A DNA stretch of 64,000 nt from Diphasiastrum complanatum (Eukaryota; Streptophyta; Lycopodiopsida; Lycopodiales; Lycopodiaceae). Below, piece after piece: positions 20,735 through 33,073 of this stretch. The notes below the pieces were generated by a model that searched no databases, had not been told where the DNA came from, and was given only the letters and a program-made list of their open reading frames with translations. The position numbers and the translations under genes are program-made. Positions within the stretch are counted from its first letter, which is position 1; every line of letters starts with the position of its first letter. The stretch covers positions 49,991,034 to 50,055,033 of the forward strand of contig CM055099.1 in NCBI GenBank assembly GCA_029204225.1, written 5' to 3'.

Positions 20735-21675
20735 TTATTTTTAAGCAAAATTAAAATGGGAAAGTGGGAAATGGTTCAAAATTATATCGAAAAGGTGAAA
20801 TATATTAGATCTAAATGTGAGCCTAAGTTGATTAATGAAAATGCCATGAATATGTGGTTTTTGTCAGGTCTACCTAAACGGATCAGACGTGAACTGAAAC
20901 GCCATAATGAGTATGCACTTTTGTAAAATGCGATGGATGATGCAATTTGGGAGGAGGATGAAGATTCAGATGATGAGCCGAATGTCAATTTGTTGTCTTA
21001 TATAGCAGGGCAGACTACTACGACATCCACCACTATTGCATCAACGAATGCAAATGCTATTACAGAAATGATGCTCAATGAGTTCGAGAAACTTGGGAAG
21101 ACCCAACAAAAATAGATGGAAAAGTTGCAGTTGCAATTTGATGAGAAGATCAAAGCATTGGAAAATTTCCACAGAGAAGCGAACAAGAAACTTGAGAAGT
21201 TTGCAAAGACTTTTCCTTCCAGGGAAAATGTCTAGTGTTCTATTTGTACAGGAAATCACACAGTGAACGAGTGTCCTCAATTGAAAAAACAAATGGAAAT
21301 CAGTGTTTGCCATCTGTGTAATTCACCTGACCATGAGACTGCCTTTTGCAACTTCAACCCTCGGATGATTCAGCAACGATATGCCCAGATGGGATATCGA
21401 GATCCACAGTATGGAGGCAATCCAGCAGCAAGACTACGACAATCTACTCTTGGATACCCGGAACGTCTAGCTTTGCCTACCCCACCAAAGCACTCCGCTC
21501 CTCTTGCCAATTTGATGGAACCAGAACCTTACGAAAGTGCTGAGCAATGGAGCTATGGTAATGATTAGGAAGGTGGATCTTCAAAACAGTATGCCATTTA
21601 TGCTGCCGCTAAACAACAAGCCTCAAGAAATTGGGCCAGAGCACCACTTGGATGCTTTGCATGTGGAGAAATAAA
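20735..21675 (+). pseudogene. Gypsy A gag with zinc-knuckle region
   Basis: One frame runs from about 20735 to 21675: VQNYIEKVKYIRSKCEPK, NMWFLSGLPKRIRRELKRH, an acidic segment, a coiled-coil-like EKLQLQFDEKIKALENF, then CSICTGNHTVNEC and CHLCNSPDHETAFC. These Cys/His clusters look like tandem CCHC-type knuckles for RNA binding. Four in-frame stops (TAA 20924-20926, TAG 21113-21115, TAG 21233-21235, TAG 21566-21568) interrupt it. Each fits one transition from CAA, CAG or TGG. A later Cys cluster, GCFACGE, sits at the frame break. Confidence 0.8.
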
Positions 21676-22975
21676 GAAAAATTTGTACCATTCTGTCGTG
21701 ACTGTGGATATGGGCGTTGCTATAAAGACTGTCCAGCAAGACCGAAGCCACCACCAGCTACAGCACTTGTAAATTTGATAACAATCAAGCAAGGATTGGT
21801 AGCTCATAATAAACCAAGTGCACCCTTGATGGTGGTCACCAGAGCACAAAAGCAAAAAAAACCAGTAGTGGATTCAGTACCTGCTGATTCTATACCATTG
21901 AATGATACACCAACAACATCGAAAGTCTATCCAAATCTTAATGCAAAAAAACGAAGATATCAAGATATGAGACAGTGGATTAAGCATCTGCAAGAAGAAG
22001 ATGAACTTGAAGCTGCTAAAATAACAGCTGAAGTTCGGTCTTCACCATTGCAGTCTCCAAGAAATATACGTATGGATATGATTGATCAATTACATCATCA
22101 CGAAGAACCCTTCAAGATGACGAAACCGAAAGCACCGCCTACAGAATTACTCATGAATGTTTTGTCTAGCAAGATCAATATCTCATTGGGAGAGCTCCTA
22201 AAGTTGGTGCCAAAAGCAAAAGAAGTCTTAGCGCAAAAGTTAGCTCAAGAAGAATCAGAAGACCATCAGGAGCCGCTTTTTTTGTGCTGGATTTGAAGAA
22301 TCTAACGATGTACTACATGTTGGAGCAGCTTGGAAAAGTGAAAAGAATATCACTCTGCCGATACAACATAGACAATTTTCTAAAGAAGCAGCCGTGATAG
22401 ACGACGATTCAAGAGTTAACCTAATTTCTACAAAGCTATGTACAAAATGGGGCCTTACAAAGATTAAGCCTGCTACTTTTGCTATTAAGCTAGCTAATTG
22501 GATACGCCAATCACGTTTCCACTGAATGTGCTGAATGTAGCTTGGATATCAACAAAACCTATACCAGATCCAATTGAGGATGATCTCATACCAATGAGCC
22601 ATGCCTTAACTTATGATGGCAATGCAGAACTTACGGATGAACAGATTCTACATCATATGGATCTGACCAGATTTGGAGTGCGTAATGTTCCTAATGAACC
22701 AACAATCAACTTGCCCAAAGCAGTTATATTGAAGGGAGACAAGATGATAGGTTCGATGACGAAGAAACAAGCAAAGCAACATTATAATATGGTCCTGAAA
22801 TGGGAAAATCCCCCTCAAAAGATCGATTTAAAGGAAGTGCCACCTCTATTGGATAAAGGCAAAGGAAAAGTCAAGAATGATTCTTCAAGTCAGATCTCCA
22901 GCAAGACATCATCGTCTAGGAAGTCTTCACCTGAGAAGAAAGATTTATCATCCCGAAAGTCATCACCTCCATGAT
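21676..22975 (+). pseudogene. Gypsy A gag-pol linker and protease region
   Basis: The ORF 21631-22296 holds FCRDCGYGRCYKDCPARPKPP, a second Cys-rich motif, and a charged linker. A shift at a run of seven T (about 22277) leads to an aspartic-protease-like segment, AAVIDDDSRVNLISTKLC, in which the usual D-S/T-G triplet is not intact. The next frame (22498-22974) begins with a beta-rich DTPITFPLNVLNVAW and ends in a Ser/Lys-rich tail. Protease function is doubtful from the altered active site. Confidence 0.65.
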
Positions 22976-23055
22976 CAATTCCTGCTAAGAAGACTAAATG
23001 AAGATCCAAGACAAGTCCTTTCGAAAAAGAACAAGCAAATGTAGTCCAGCATGAT

Positions 23056-24088
23056 ATGCTAGAGCATTTTAAACATTATACACTGGATGATGTGGTTATC
23101 ATGTTACCTAAAGCACATCGTGAACCTGTAGAACACATGCCGGAATCTAACGATGGCCCAGCTAGGATGCAGCCAATGAATCTTGCAGAACCAGGAGAAC
23201 CAGAAAAGATTGTACAAGTCGGATCACAACTTACTCCTGAACAGTATCAAGCACTCTGTTTGCTACTTATTAAGTATCAAGATTGTTTTGCATGGACTTA
23301 TCAAGATTTGAAGGATATTTCGACATCAGTCATTGAACATACCATACCTTTAGTACCTGATGCAGTACCAAAGGTTACAAAGTTCTATCGCTGTAATCCT
23401 AATGTGGCAGATTTGATAAAGAAAGAACTTCAGAGATTGCTTGACGCCGATTTCATTTATGAGATCGAGCATACCGAATGAATTTCACCGATTGTCATTG
23501 TTCCTAAGAAAAATGGGAAATTGCGAATCTGTGTGAATCTCAAAGCATTGAATAAAGTGACACGAAAGGATCATTTCCGTGACCTTATACTGAAAGCATT
23601 TGGATCGCCTTGCTGGAGCGGAAGCTTATAGTTTTCTGGATGGATTTAGTGGTTACAACCAGGTTAAGATTGCACCTGTCGATCGTCACAAAACTGCTTT
23701 TGCAACAGAATGGGACACCTATGCTTACAAAGTAATGTCGTTTGGACTCTGTAATGCACCAAGTTCATTCCAAAGAGTAATGCAATTTGCCTTTAAAGAT
23801 TACCTACAGAAATTCCTTGAAATTTACTTGGACGACTTGGGAGTTCATAGTACAAATACAGACCACCTGGATAGATTGGAGAAAGTCTTTGAAAGATGTC
23901 GCAAATATCAGATTTATCTGAATCCAAAAAAATGCCAGATATGGGTTTCTCACGGAGTGGTGCTTGGACATGTGATATCAAGACATGGTATTGCCACCGA
24001 TTATTCTAAGATCAAAGTTATTGTGGAATTGCCACCGACAACAATTCAAGGAGTTTATCTGTTTATGGGTCATGCAAACTACTATTGA
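23056..24088 (+). pseudogene. Gypsy A reverse transcriptase
   Basis: Starts with the linker LTPEQYQALCLLLIKYQDCFAW, then KKELQRLLDADFI, a TGA at 23479-23481, and SPIVIVPKKNGKLRICVNL in the same frame, so the stop most simply replaces the Trp usual here. A shift near 23585 removes the FPLP region. The frame from 23600 carries SFLDGFSGYNQVKI, TAFATEWDTYAYKVMSFGLCNAPSSFQRVM and the catalytic IYLDDLGVHS. The frame ends at TGA 24086-24088 in GHANYY-stop, where the family has Arg (CGA to TGA fits). The catalytic YxDD is preserved. Confidence 0.9.
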
Positions 24089-24711
24089 ATTTTTATTATC
24101 TTCTTTGCGGATTTAGCACGACCTATATACAAATTAACTATTGTTCCTATTTGGAAAGTAGAGGCGTTAGAAGCCTTTGAAAAGTTAAAAAAAGCATTAT
24201 CTTCAGCACCAATACTGCGTTCTCCAGATTGGACATTAGAGTTTCACGTTCATACGGATGCCTCAAAATACGCCATTGGATCGGTTTTGACGCAACCAGG
24301 TGACTATAAGAAGGATTATCCTATACGATTTGCAAGCAGACAACTTACAGATCCAGAGAAGAATTATTCAACAACAGAACGTGAAGTGCTAGCCATGATT
24401 TTTTCTGTTCAAAAATTTTGTCACTTTCTTATGAAAACGCACTTTGCATTTTATACGGATCATCAACCGTTACTTTACTTGGTAAATAAGATGTGTAATA
24501 CTGGAAGTATTGCAAGATGGTTATTATTATTGACTGAATTTGACTTTCGAATTGTGGTCAGAAAGGGGAAGCAACATTATCTAGCTGATCACGTTTCACG
24601 AATTGGATCCGGACCAGTTAATACTGAAGTGAATGATGAATTGCCAGATGCTGCATTGTTCTATGTTGAGCAGTACCTGAGTGGGCGACAGATATTGTTG
24701 AGTACCTGATG
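24089..24711 (+). pseudogene. Gypsy A RNase H
   Basis: In the same frame as the RT palm. LEFHVHTDASKYAIGSVLTQ supplies the first Asp, NYSTTEREVLAMIFSVQKF the Glu, and FYTDHQPLLYL the next Asp. The tether continues through LLLTEFDFRIVVRKGKQHYLADHVSR. The catalytic acidic residues visible here look intact, so this is the least damaged module of the element. The frame ends at a stop after RQILLST, and the reading shifts for the integrase part. Confidence 0.88.
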
Positions 24712-24972
24712 CTAGGACAACCGAATGACTCTTCGACAAAAGTACAGAAAAGACAATTGATTCATAAGGCTCAACCTTATCAATTAATTGCAAGACAATT
24801 GTATCGTCATGGATCAAATAATATTTTACGAAGATGTGTTTTATCGCATGAAGTACCAGATCTAATCATGTTTTCACATGATGGCATGGGTGGAGGACAC
24901 TTCTCTACAGATATTAAGAAAAGATCATTATGTGAGATATCTCATGCCTCACAAATCCAAACCTATCTTTAG
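24712..24972 (+). pseudogene. Gypsy A integrase, N-terminal stub
   Basis: YQLIARQLYRHGSNNILRRCV then a His-containing HDGMGGGHFSTD resemble the integrase zinc-binding start (HHCC). The catalytic core and C-terminal domain are absent; similarity ends near 24972. Confidence 0.7.
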
Positions 24973-25006
24973 GGAAGATGTTCCATCCAAACCTTCCACT
25001 AGGACC

Positions 25007-25132
25007 TGCTATTTCTTATACTAATACATCCCATTTGAATATCGTCCTATTGGTTGGGTTGAAAACTATTGCTATTTCTTATACTAATACATCCCATTTG
25101 AATATCGTCCTATTGGTTGGGTTGAAAACTAT
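25007..25132. repeat. 63-bp tandem duplication (2 copies)
   Basis: 25007-25069 and 25070-25132 are identical as far as read, which suggests a recent duplication. Confidence 0.95.
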
Positions 25133-26480
25133 GTACCATCAATGAATAGTGTCTCTGCTAGGAGCAGCTAGACTTGAGGAGATAATGGAATCAACTGAGC
25201 CTTGTATTCTATCCATCGTGGACCTTAGAAGAATGAGAGACATCACAATTATGGTCCTATTCTAGAGGATAAAATCCCGATGAAGGCATAGATCTTAACA
25301 CTCCAGTATCCCACCAACTAGATAATATCCAAAGTATGATTGTACTTTGCTACCTGACAACAACGATAAGACTTAACCAACTTGAAGTTCCGAAACCAAC
25401 ATTGAGATCTAACATGGCGCCATGCCAGATCTGGGGTCCCGATGTGGGTGACTTTCCTCCAAGCAAGCCGCCCGACATACATCAAACTTAACTAACTCGA
25501 AGCTTCGTTACAAACGAGTAACATCCATTCCAAGCAAGTCGTCTGACTTACATAAGACTTAACCAACTGAAAGCTTCATCACGAGCGCTGGAAGCCAACC
25601 TGGCGCCACGCCAGACTGGATAGCCATAAACAAGTAACTTCCACCCAAGCAAGCCATCCAACTCAACCGACAGGTTAGAGCCCATTTCCCAAGAGATTAA
25701 CCCATTCACGTTCATGCAAGGACCACTCAAAATCACAAGTCGCGACAGATATAGAAACAACCAGTTCTTGGACCAAATGGTCCCGACAGGATACCGCTAG
25801 TGCCTTGGACCGAATGGTCCCGACGACATACCGCTGGTGTCCCGGGATACGACCCTCAGCTATGTGCCAGATCAAAAAGTTTGAAGCGGCCTTACAACTG
25901 GCGCTTTTACCTAACATTGAAACCCAGAAGGTAATTAGAGTCAGTTTGAGAAAAATCCCACTTTAATAATAATTTTGAGAAGGTTACATTTCAAGTGTGT
26001 GACTGACGCTAGTCTTCGTGGCGCTGGCATGCCAAGGCGGGCGCCAGGACAACATTCCAGCAAGGGAGGCTGAGACTTGGTTGGAGCTCATCGCAACCCG
26101 CACTCCCCTATAGTATTGGTGGGATTCGCCACATCCCCTCATGCCAAGTGCTCTGCCAAAGCTGGTAAAGCACGTTTTTTCTCTCTCTCTCTAGGATTTT
26201 CTCTCTCTAAAAAGTCATTTGCTCTCTCTAGAATTTATTGATCTCTAGGCTTCCTTTAATCATGCCTAGATCGTGTGAGGTGATTGCACATCGAGGACTT
26301 CGCTAGAAGCGAATTTTCAGCCATAGGAACTTGGCGCCGGCTAAATTCTGGTCACAGTAGCGCCGGGAGCAGCGCCGACTCCAGTGGCGTTGGGAGCAGC
26401 AATGGCGCTACTGGTGCCAGGGGAAATGTTGGCGCCAGTGACACTAGAAGTAAAGCTTGTAAAGGTAGCTTTACAACATC
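25133..26480. repeat. GC-richer repeat field with recurrent TGGCGCC motifs
   Basis: No gene recognised. A phrase around CTTAACCAACTTGAAG...AAGCAAGCC recurs three times (about 25371-25470, 25485-25540 and 25555-25660). A 36-base unit with TTGGACC-AATGGTCCCGAC occurs twice (25768-25840). TGGCGC/GGCGCC motifs recur at 25415, 25591, 25900, 26020-26045 and 26331-26450. The 70-codon Gly/Ser-rich ORF at 26284-26496 is probably a product of these motifs. This could be LTR or satellite debris. Confidence 0.5.
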
Positions 26481-29126
26481 CACCCCACCTTTATAAAATC
26501 TGATGTCCTCATCGTGTCAGATTAAAGTAAAGGTGTCTCCCAATTAAACCTCTTATAATAACTGGGAAGGTCACTAGAAATTGGTCATAAAAAGAGTTGG
26601 ATCAACATGCTTACACGCACCAAAATATCCACACAAATATCTATGTAGCATCCAAAGGACGTCTCGTGGTGAAAATTGTGTGTGTGTGTGTGTGTGTGTG
26701 GATATAGTCGTGGATACTATCACGTGGAGCATCCTTGCATGGATGTTCCACGCAAATATCGTTTTTGGCAACAACTGTGTATCGGGAGCCAGAAAACCAA
26801 AAATTTAAATTGCATGGATCTTCTAATAGTATGCTCAAAATTTTTGAATAGCACCATCTGACAACCAATACTTCAATGACTGGCATAGGCAAGATAGTTT
26901 CGCATGGATAATCCACACCATAATAAACCACAAAAAAGAGGTTGGCTTTTGCATGGATATTACGTGGATAATGCGTGGATAGTTATCCACACATGGATAA
27001 TCCACACGTTATCTATGGGAATTCTAGAGAGTGAGGATGATGGATAACATGTAGATGGCTATAAATGCATTATCCATGCTAAAACAAATTTAGCCAAAAA
27101 GATAAATTTTGGTGGGGAAACCAAAATTGTTCCCTCAATTTTTACTTTTTGTGCAATGTATTTATAATCTAAAGAGTCTTTTCTTTTGTGTGAGACAGAA
27201 GAGAACAAAGAAGAGATGGGAGTGAGGATGAAATGGGGGTAAGATGTGAGTGCAAATGAGTGACATTTTGCTTATTGTTGGTGTTTTGATTGTGATTGTT
27301 AAATGTTAGTAGTATTTCTTTTGTGGTCATATTGCTTCAATATAAGTTCTAATATCTTTTGCTTTTGTGATGTAGATTTGGATATGAAAAATAAGAAAAG
27401 AGCTTTCATTGCAAACAATGAGAGTATCAACTGCAAAAGGAAGAGCAAGGATTGCAAAACATTGGACATAGAATTTAAAGAGAAAAATGATCAACAAGAA
27501 GAGGAATATTAGACAAGCATTTACTTTAGAGGTAAATCAAAACACATTCATTTCTATTTATTTGATATTTAGTTGATGACCTATTGATGCACCTTCTTGT
27601 TATGCTTTGCATTGTATTCAATTAACAGACTATACATTGCATTGTAAATTTTGTAAGGAGGCTAATTTATGGAGTGTGCCATAGTCATCAAAACATAAAA
27701 ATTTTCTTTGCTTTGAGCCGTATACATCTCCAAGGCTTTTGCTATAGTTAGTTTTGTAGAAAAGGAACCTAAACTTTTTGTGTGAGAGTCATGTACAAAA
27801 GGTCTATTAACATACCCATATTGTTCTAATTTCTTTCATCATACTAGCCCTACCACTTTGTGCTAGCCAATTTACTATTTCTTAAAACCATTCACTTTTT
27901 TTTCATGTCAAATGCATCACACAAAATTTAAAATTGTTGAGATGAAAAATCAAAGAGCTCAATTTATTTGCCTAATATTTATTGCCTTTCTAGATTTTCT
28001 TAAGTTTTAGAATGCTTTAATCACTTTTTTTTTTCTCGAGTTGAAAAATTATAATGCCAGTGAGCTGTACTTAGAAAGAACACCTTATCATAAGATAGAT
28101 GTGTAGAGAGTAAAATAGATTAATGTATTACTATTACTAAGAGTGATTCCAATTTTTTTTTCTTAACTCTATTTTGTTGTGGTGAGTAAGCAGCTGTAGT
28201 TTGCCTCTTGATTCCTTGTTAGAATTAGAGCAGTGGATAACAACTTTGGAGATATTGAATCCAATTTTTTTCTTTTGTAGGATAGTTAGATCCACCATTT
28301 CTAATGTGGGTGTGGCATCTATTTCTAGATACATGCTTTTGTTTTATAAAATTATTTTGTACTCTTTCGTTTGTGATGGTTGTTTTTAAGAATTTTTTTT
28401 TCTTAATAAATGGAGCATTGTAAGAAGCTTATTAACATGTCTTACACTTGCAATCCAAAAAACCTTTCAGTTCTTGATACATAAATCTAAAGAAGGAGAA
28501 AGTACATATTCAATAAATGTTCGAAGAGTCAAGAAATATTTGAAGCTAATGATCTTACAACAAAAAAGAATGATTCAAAGAAATTGTTTTCTTTTAAAGT
28601 GATGGACCAAAAATAATCAAAAACTATATGTTGATTATATTATACAATATTAAAAAAAGATACATTTTTTTCAAGCACATTCTTTTGTGAAAGTAGATAG
28701 AAGTTAGCTAGTTTGCATGCTAAGTGTCATTATGATGTTGGAGCTCAACCACCACTCATTTGTACATATTTTGAGGATGATTTGGCGTAGGTTTCTTGGT
28801 CTTTAACTCTAGCTCCATGAAGGGTCAACACATGTTCTATTTTTAAGAGGAGCAAAAGTGAAAGTGGTGGACCTCATTCTATCACTCTCATGTTGATGGA
28901 TTATGAGATGAGCTTTATAATAAGAGTTCCAATCACAGTCTAGGTCCAGCATATGCTAAATGTAGGGGTGACTCAAGCTCATACTATATGTCTGAAGGAG
29001 AGTTCATTGTACATACACTTTCTTTGACAAGTTATGCTCGGCCTTAAAATAATCGTTCAAGTAATGAGCATCCTGAAAACCGAAGGCCGACTACATATTG
29101 AGATTTTTTTTGCCTTAACTATTTTT
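26481..29126. other. AT-rich stretch without recognised genes
   Basis: Includes a (TG)n run (26679-26701) and recurrent TGGATAATCCAC and GCGTGGATA phrases at 26880-27030. Later sequence is AT-rich. The ORF 27303-27512 has a Lys/Glu-rich end but no family motif. Confidence 0.5.
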
Positions 29127-29372
29127 AGGCACCTCCGCCTTTTTCCCTTTTCGCCCCTTTGTGAAAAATGAGACACAGTAGCTAGAATGCCTTAGAAACC
29201 ATTTTTAAGGCACCTTCGTCTTTTTTGCCTTTTTCGCCCCTTCGCGAAAAAGGAGACACACAGGCCATAATGACTTAAAATCAATTTTAAGGCACCTTCG
29301 TCTTTTTTGCCTTTTCCCTGCCTTCGGATTTTTTTTTTTGCCTTTTTTCCCTGCCTTCGCTCTAAGGACACC
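29127..29372. repeat. 82-bp tandem repeats, 3 copies
   Basis: Units starting AGGCACC at 29127, 29208 and 29290 contain CCTTCGTCTTTTTTGCC and TTCGCCCCTT..GCGAAAAA. Their reverse complement resembles the CGAAGGTGCC text in the copia A LTR (11060-11215) and the CGAAGGCCGAAA text near 40070 and 44690, which suggests a diverged LTR in the opposite orientation. Confidence 0.75.
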
Positions 29373-31009
29373 TTCGGGATTTACATGCCTTCAGTCTAAG
29401 GGCTCCTTCGAGTTTTTCACCTTTTTGCTACATTGGCAGACCGACATCGCCAACTTATCATCAACCCTAAAACAGCTGAAAAAAACAAATATCTTAAGGG
29501 CGGTTACCAGCTTTGTACATATGCAAAATTGGAGTGAATGGCAATTAAGGCATAAAGTTATTTGTCTCTCGACACTTGTAAATATATACATTAGCTGAAT
29601 CAAGCTATGTAAGTGTTATTTGAGTTAATTGAATTTCTCTTTTCAATCAAAGTTTTTATCTGTAGCTAGCATTATCGCGCTCAGCAAGCTGAAGTTATTA
29701 CTTTAAGCTATTGTACTCACTGTTGATATTTTTATCAGAGTGCAATTTTTGTCTCACTACTGCATTGTTCATTTGCTCAATCTGTATGAATTCTTCTTCT
29801 TGAATACTTCTGCTGCTAACTGTTGTGTTTCCGTTCCTACATGCCAGGCTCAATCCTCGAGCTTCCGTTGTCGCTCACCCACATGCGATTTTATGACATA
29901 CCCGAGTACCTTGGATGATAGTCCATGAAAGGTTAAATAATTTTCCATAGACTAACAATGGTATTCATGGATAACTGATTGGAATTATTCGTTGATCCAT
30001 GTGCGAATCCTTTTTTGATTCATTCAAATCGGTTTCCCAAGAGGTAATGGTTTCTATTATCAAAGAAGAATACCTTTGGATAAATTGTTATGCTAGTATG
30101 TTGGGTCATTAACTTTCTTGGAGTCAGTTGATGCAACATTTGTTATCGACTTGTCCGGTTCAGTGGGATCTTCTGTAAGACTTCTCCTAGACTGTATCTG
30201 GTGTGATATGACTTTTATTGAAAACTTGTGGAATTTTCTGATAAAAGGGGAAAGTTGTCTGGGTAAAAACATTTATAGTATTGATTTTAGATTGAATCTG
30301 TAATGTATATAGATGTAGGACTTGTTTTGGATCAGAATTGATAGGATATTTTGGATATTGTTGGGATCTTCTAAGAATTGTTATGAAATCCAGCTAGAAG
30401 ATGTATGGAAAATTTTTAGAAGCCATTCTTGTATGAATAAGAAGTCATTAATTATGAACCTGACTGGTTGGTATCAGGTGATCCTATTACAAGAAAAGGT
30501 TGTTTAGATGGTTCCTCCTTGGTTTGATCAACTTGAGTTAGTGAGAACTAAGAGTTGATGCAAAGAAAGAAATTTTTGGTTAATGATATATTATTTTGGG
30601 AATAAATCTCTGATTGAGATTTTGGTTTCTCATTCTATGAAAAAGCACTCTTTGAGAGATAGTATCTCTCATGATAACTGGGTTACAGAATTCTCAGTTA
30701 GGCATCTAATATATACAAATTAGATATGATCTGTGGAGATATGTTATGTCTTGATTCATAGTGGGATCATGTGTTTTTTGCGCAAATTCTTAATCATGTG
30801 GATTCACTATGAGATCATTGGACTGAGTTTATTTGCATGCATAAACTAGTCAGCAAACATAGACATATTGTTGAGAAGTGTCTTATGACAAATTCTCACA
30901 TGGTATATAGATTTGGTAAGGAGGATTTTCTTTTGGCCAAAGTTAATGCCTTTCATAGAATCTTATGTGTTGAACTAATAATGGTGCCAATGGAGTAATG
31001 CGGAAAAGT
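29373..31009. other. Stretch without clear genes; contains repeat R3 copy 1
   Basis: 29684-29765 matches 47781-47863 (GCTATTGTACTCACT, ATCAGAGTGCAATTTT). From 30000 the sequence may be decayed gypsy interior, but no RT or protease motif could be read. Confidence 0.45.
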
Positions 31010-32393
31010 GGGTTGTTGCATCCATTAGATAATCCTACTAAGTGATGGGATAGTATCTTGATGGATTTTGTAGTCGGTTTACCGTGTACCAATGAATAAG
31101 AATAGTTGATCACTTAACTAAATTGGTTATGTTTATTCTGGTAAAGATTTTAGTGTAAGCATCTGAGTTGTTGGACGAGTCTACAAGATATCTTTATCTG
31201 TTGATATTGTAGATAAGTTGTATCGATTGTAAGTCACAGCCATTATGAGTTATTTTGTGACTCAGGTAATGGGTGAATTACATAAGATATGTAGGAACTT
31301 TTGGTTCTAATTGTTTTGTTTGAAATAAATTATTCTGGAGACTCAGTTGGAGTTGGATAATTGGTGGAACCAAAAGCCCATGGCTTCAGTAATGAGGTTA
31401 ATTAATCTTAAGTTAATCTAGATCAGAACTTAAGTGTATTGGAGTCTAGATGTATTCTAGATGGAACCTTGACTTTGAAATGACATGTTGAGTCATGTCA
31501 AGAGTAAAGAACTTTGAGACTACAATTCTTTATTGACATTGTCAGGAGAGTAGATTTGCATAAATCCGGAACTTTCCTAGTGGAAAGGATTTTTGTGGAG
31601 CAACTCTTATGTCATTAAGAATAGTTGCATTCACGTTCTCTTATTTTCAAATATAGAATAAGAATCCAGTAAATTGTGATTGACGAATCATTGTTCAGGT
31701 TCCAGTGACCTATATTTGACTTCTAAGAGAGGATAACGTGAGCGGTGTAAAGATTTGATGTTTTGTGCATCAGTCTCCTGAAGGCAATCTCATTGGATAA
31801 GGTATCTTCCATTATTTTAGTTTGCTTGTAATAATAGTAAGCATTACTGGGTATAGTCCATTTATGCGTATGTATGGATTTCAACCTAGATCTCCGGTAA
31901 TGGTTGAATCTGAGTCAATTAAAGTTCAAAAAGTGGAGCATTTCTTGCAAGAAATGCTAGAAATGCTGCAGTTAGTGCGTGAAAATGTTCTAAGTGCCAA
32001 GGATCATGTAAGACATTTTTGCTAATCTAAAAAGGTCGCCTCGGGAGTTTCAAGTTGGGGATTGGGTGTATTTTAGAATTCCGAAGGATTCTAAGGTAAT
32101 GCATGGGAAAGCATTACAAGTTTTCTACTCGTTATAGTGGACCATATAAGATCTTGAAAAAGATTAAATCTTTAGCTTACCGGTTAAAGAGTTACCAGAG
32201 GGAATCATGACTCATCCCATGTTCCATGTTAGTCATCTAGAGATGAGTTTACATGTTAGGAGTTACCTTGGTTCTGGTAAAAGTCTAGACTCATTTGAGG
32301 ACTTATCTGAAAGAATTCCTTTAGAGCCTGAAAAGATTCTTGATACAAGATCCAAGCAATTGCGTAAAGAGGTTATTGAGCATCTGGTTCATT
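31010..32393 (+). pseudogene. Ty3/gypsy element B, integrase remnant
   Basis: GLLHPLDNPTK, a stop, then WDSILMDFVVGLP (about 31010-31085) match the entrance of a gypsy integrase core with its first catalytic Asp; VDHLTKLVMFI follows after shifts. The middle is too decayed to read. The C-terminal part is clearer: TGYSPFMRMYGFQPRSP (31845-31895), QVGDWVYFRIPKDSK (about 32052-32095), SGPYKILKKI and HPMFHVSHLEMSL (32212-32250). This is an old element, with no LTR identified. Confidence 0.75.
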
Positions 32394-32811
32394 GAAAAGG
32401 ATATTATGAGGATGAGGTTTCATAGGAGAATGACCAAGGTTGGTCTCTGGCACGTTGAAGTCACAGCAGGAGCATCAGTAGTCGTCTTTGTCATCTCTCT
32501 TGAACAAACCAAGAGGATCACCATGGCTAAACTCAGCCATGATTTTCTCTCTTTGTTTTACTGATCACATCAATGAAACATCATCATCAGAGAGATTAAG
32601 CTTTCTTTTTACCTCAAGCAAACCAAGGGCTAATGTCTCCATCACTTCCTCAAAATAGATTGCTAAACACTTTCACAAAGGTCAAACTTCATGCAGTCAT
32701 CGCTGACAGCCACTGAAACTCTAATCTTTTCAAACATAGCATCAATAAAATGTTCACACACTTCAAACTGGTTGGTTTCAGGGCTTCATGTAATGTAAGT
32801 TGCTTGAATTA
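32394..32811. other. Unassigned flank of copia C
   Basis: No gene recognised. A minus-strand reading at 32700-32780 (FEVCEHFIDAMFEKIRVSVAV) has coding character but no known family and ends in stops. Confidence 0.4.
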
Positions 32812-33073
32812 TGATAGAAAAGACGGAAGCTCAAATGTAGAAACAAGAATTATCTAGTTTCTACTATTGCAACATATGGCAGACAACAATTATAGATTTA
32901 CTGCATGAGAATGGAAATAATGTGTGGAAGAGAAAATGAATCAATCAGACATAAAACAATTGTAGATTACTTTGTCTAATGCACTCTTGCATTTATATCA
33001 TCTAAATTACAGACTTACAACAGAACTTGTATGTTGTTTGGATCTGAAACAATGCGTTATCGCAAGAGAGCTA
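32812..33073 (-). repeat. 3' LTR of copia C, distal part
   Basis: Matches 44148-44410 (TGATAGAAAA...GGAAGCTCAAATG onward). Cut at 33073 by the insertion of copia D. Confidence 0.9.

Larger units (their letters stand above)
20727..24972 (+). mobile_element. Ty3/gypsy element A, truncated at both ends
   Basis: Order gag, protease, RT, RNase H, start of integrase, which is the gypsy order. No LTR or primer-binding site is seen at either end; the left edge abuts a Pro-rich host fragment and the right edge stops within the integrase zinc region near 24972. At least seven disabling changes are visible, mostly single transitions, so frames can still be followed. Confidence 0.88.

Noticed and set aside
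20444-20926. 160-codon plus-strand ORF starting with a Gly-rich run
   Set aside because: Its first half is the antisense of a Pro/Ser-rich minus-strand coding tail; only the second half (from about 20735) is real gypsy gag.
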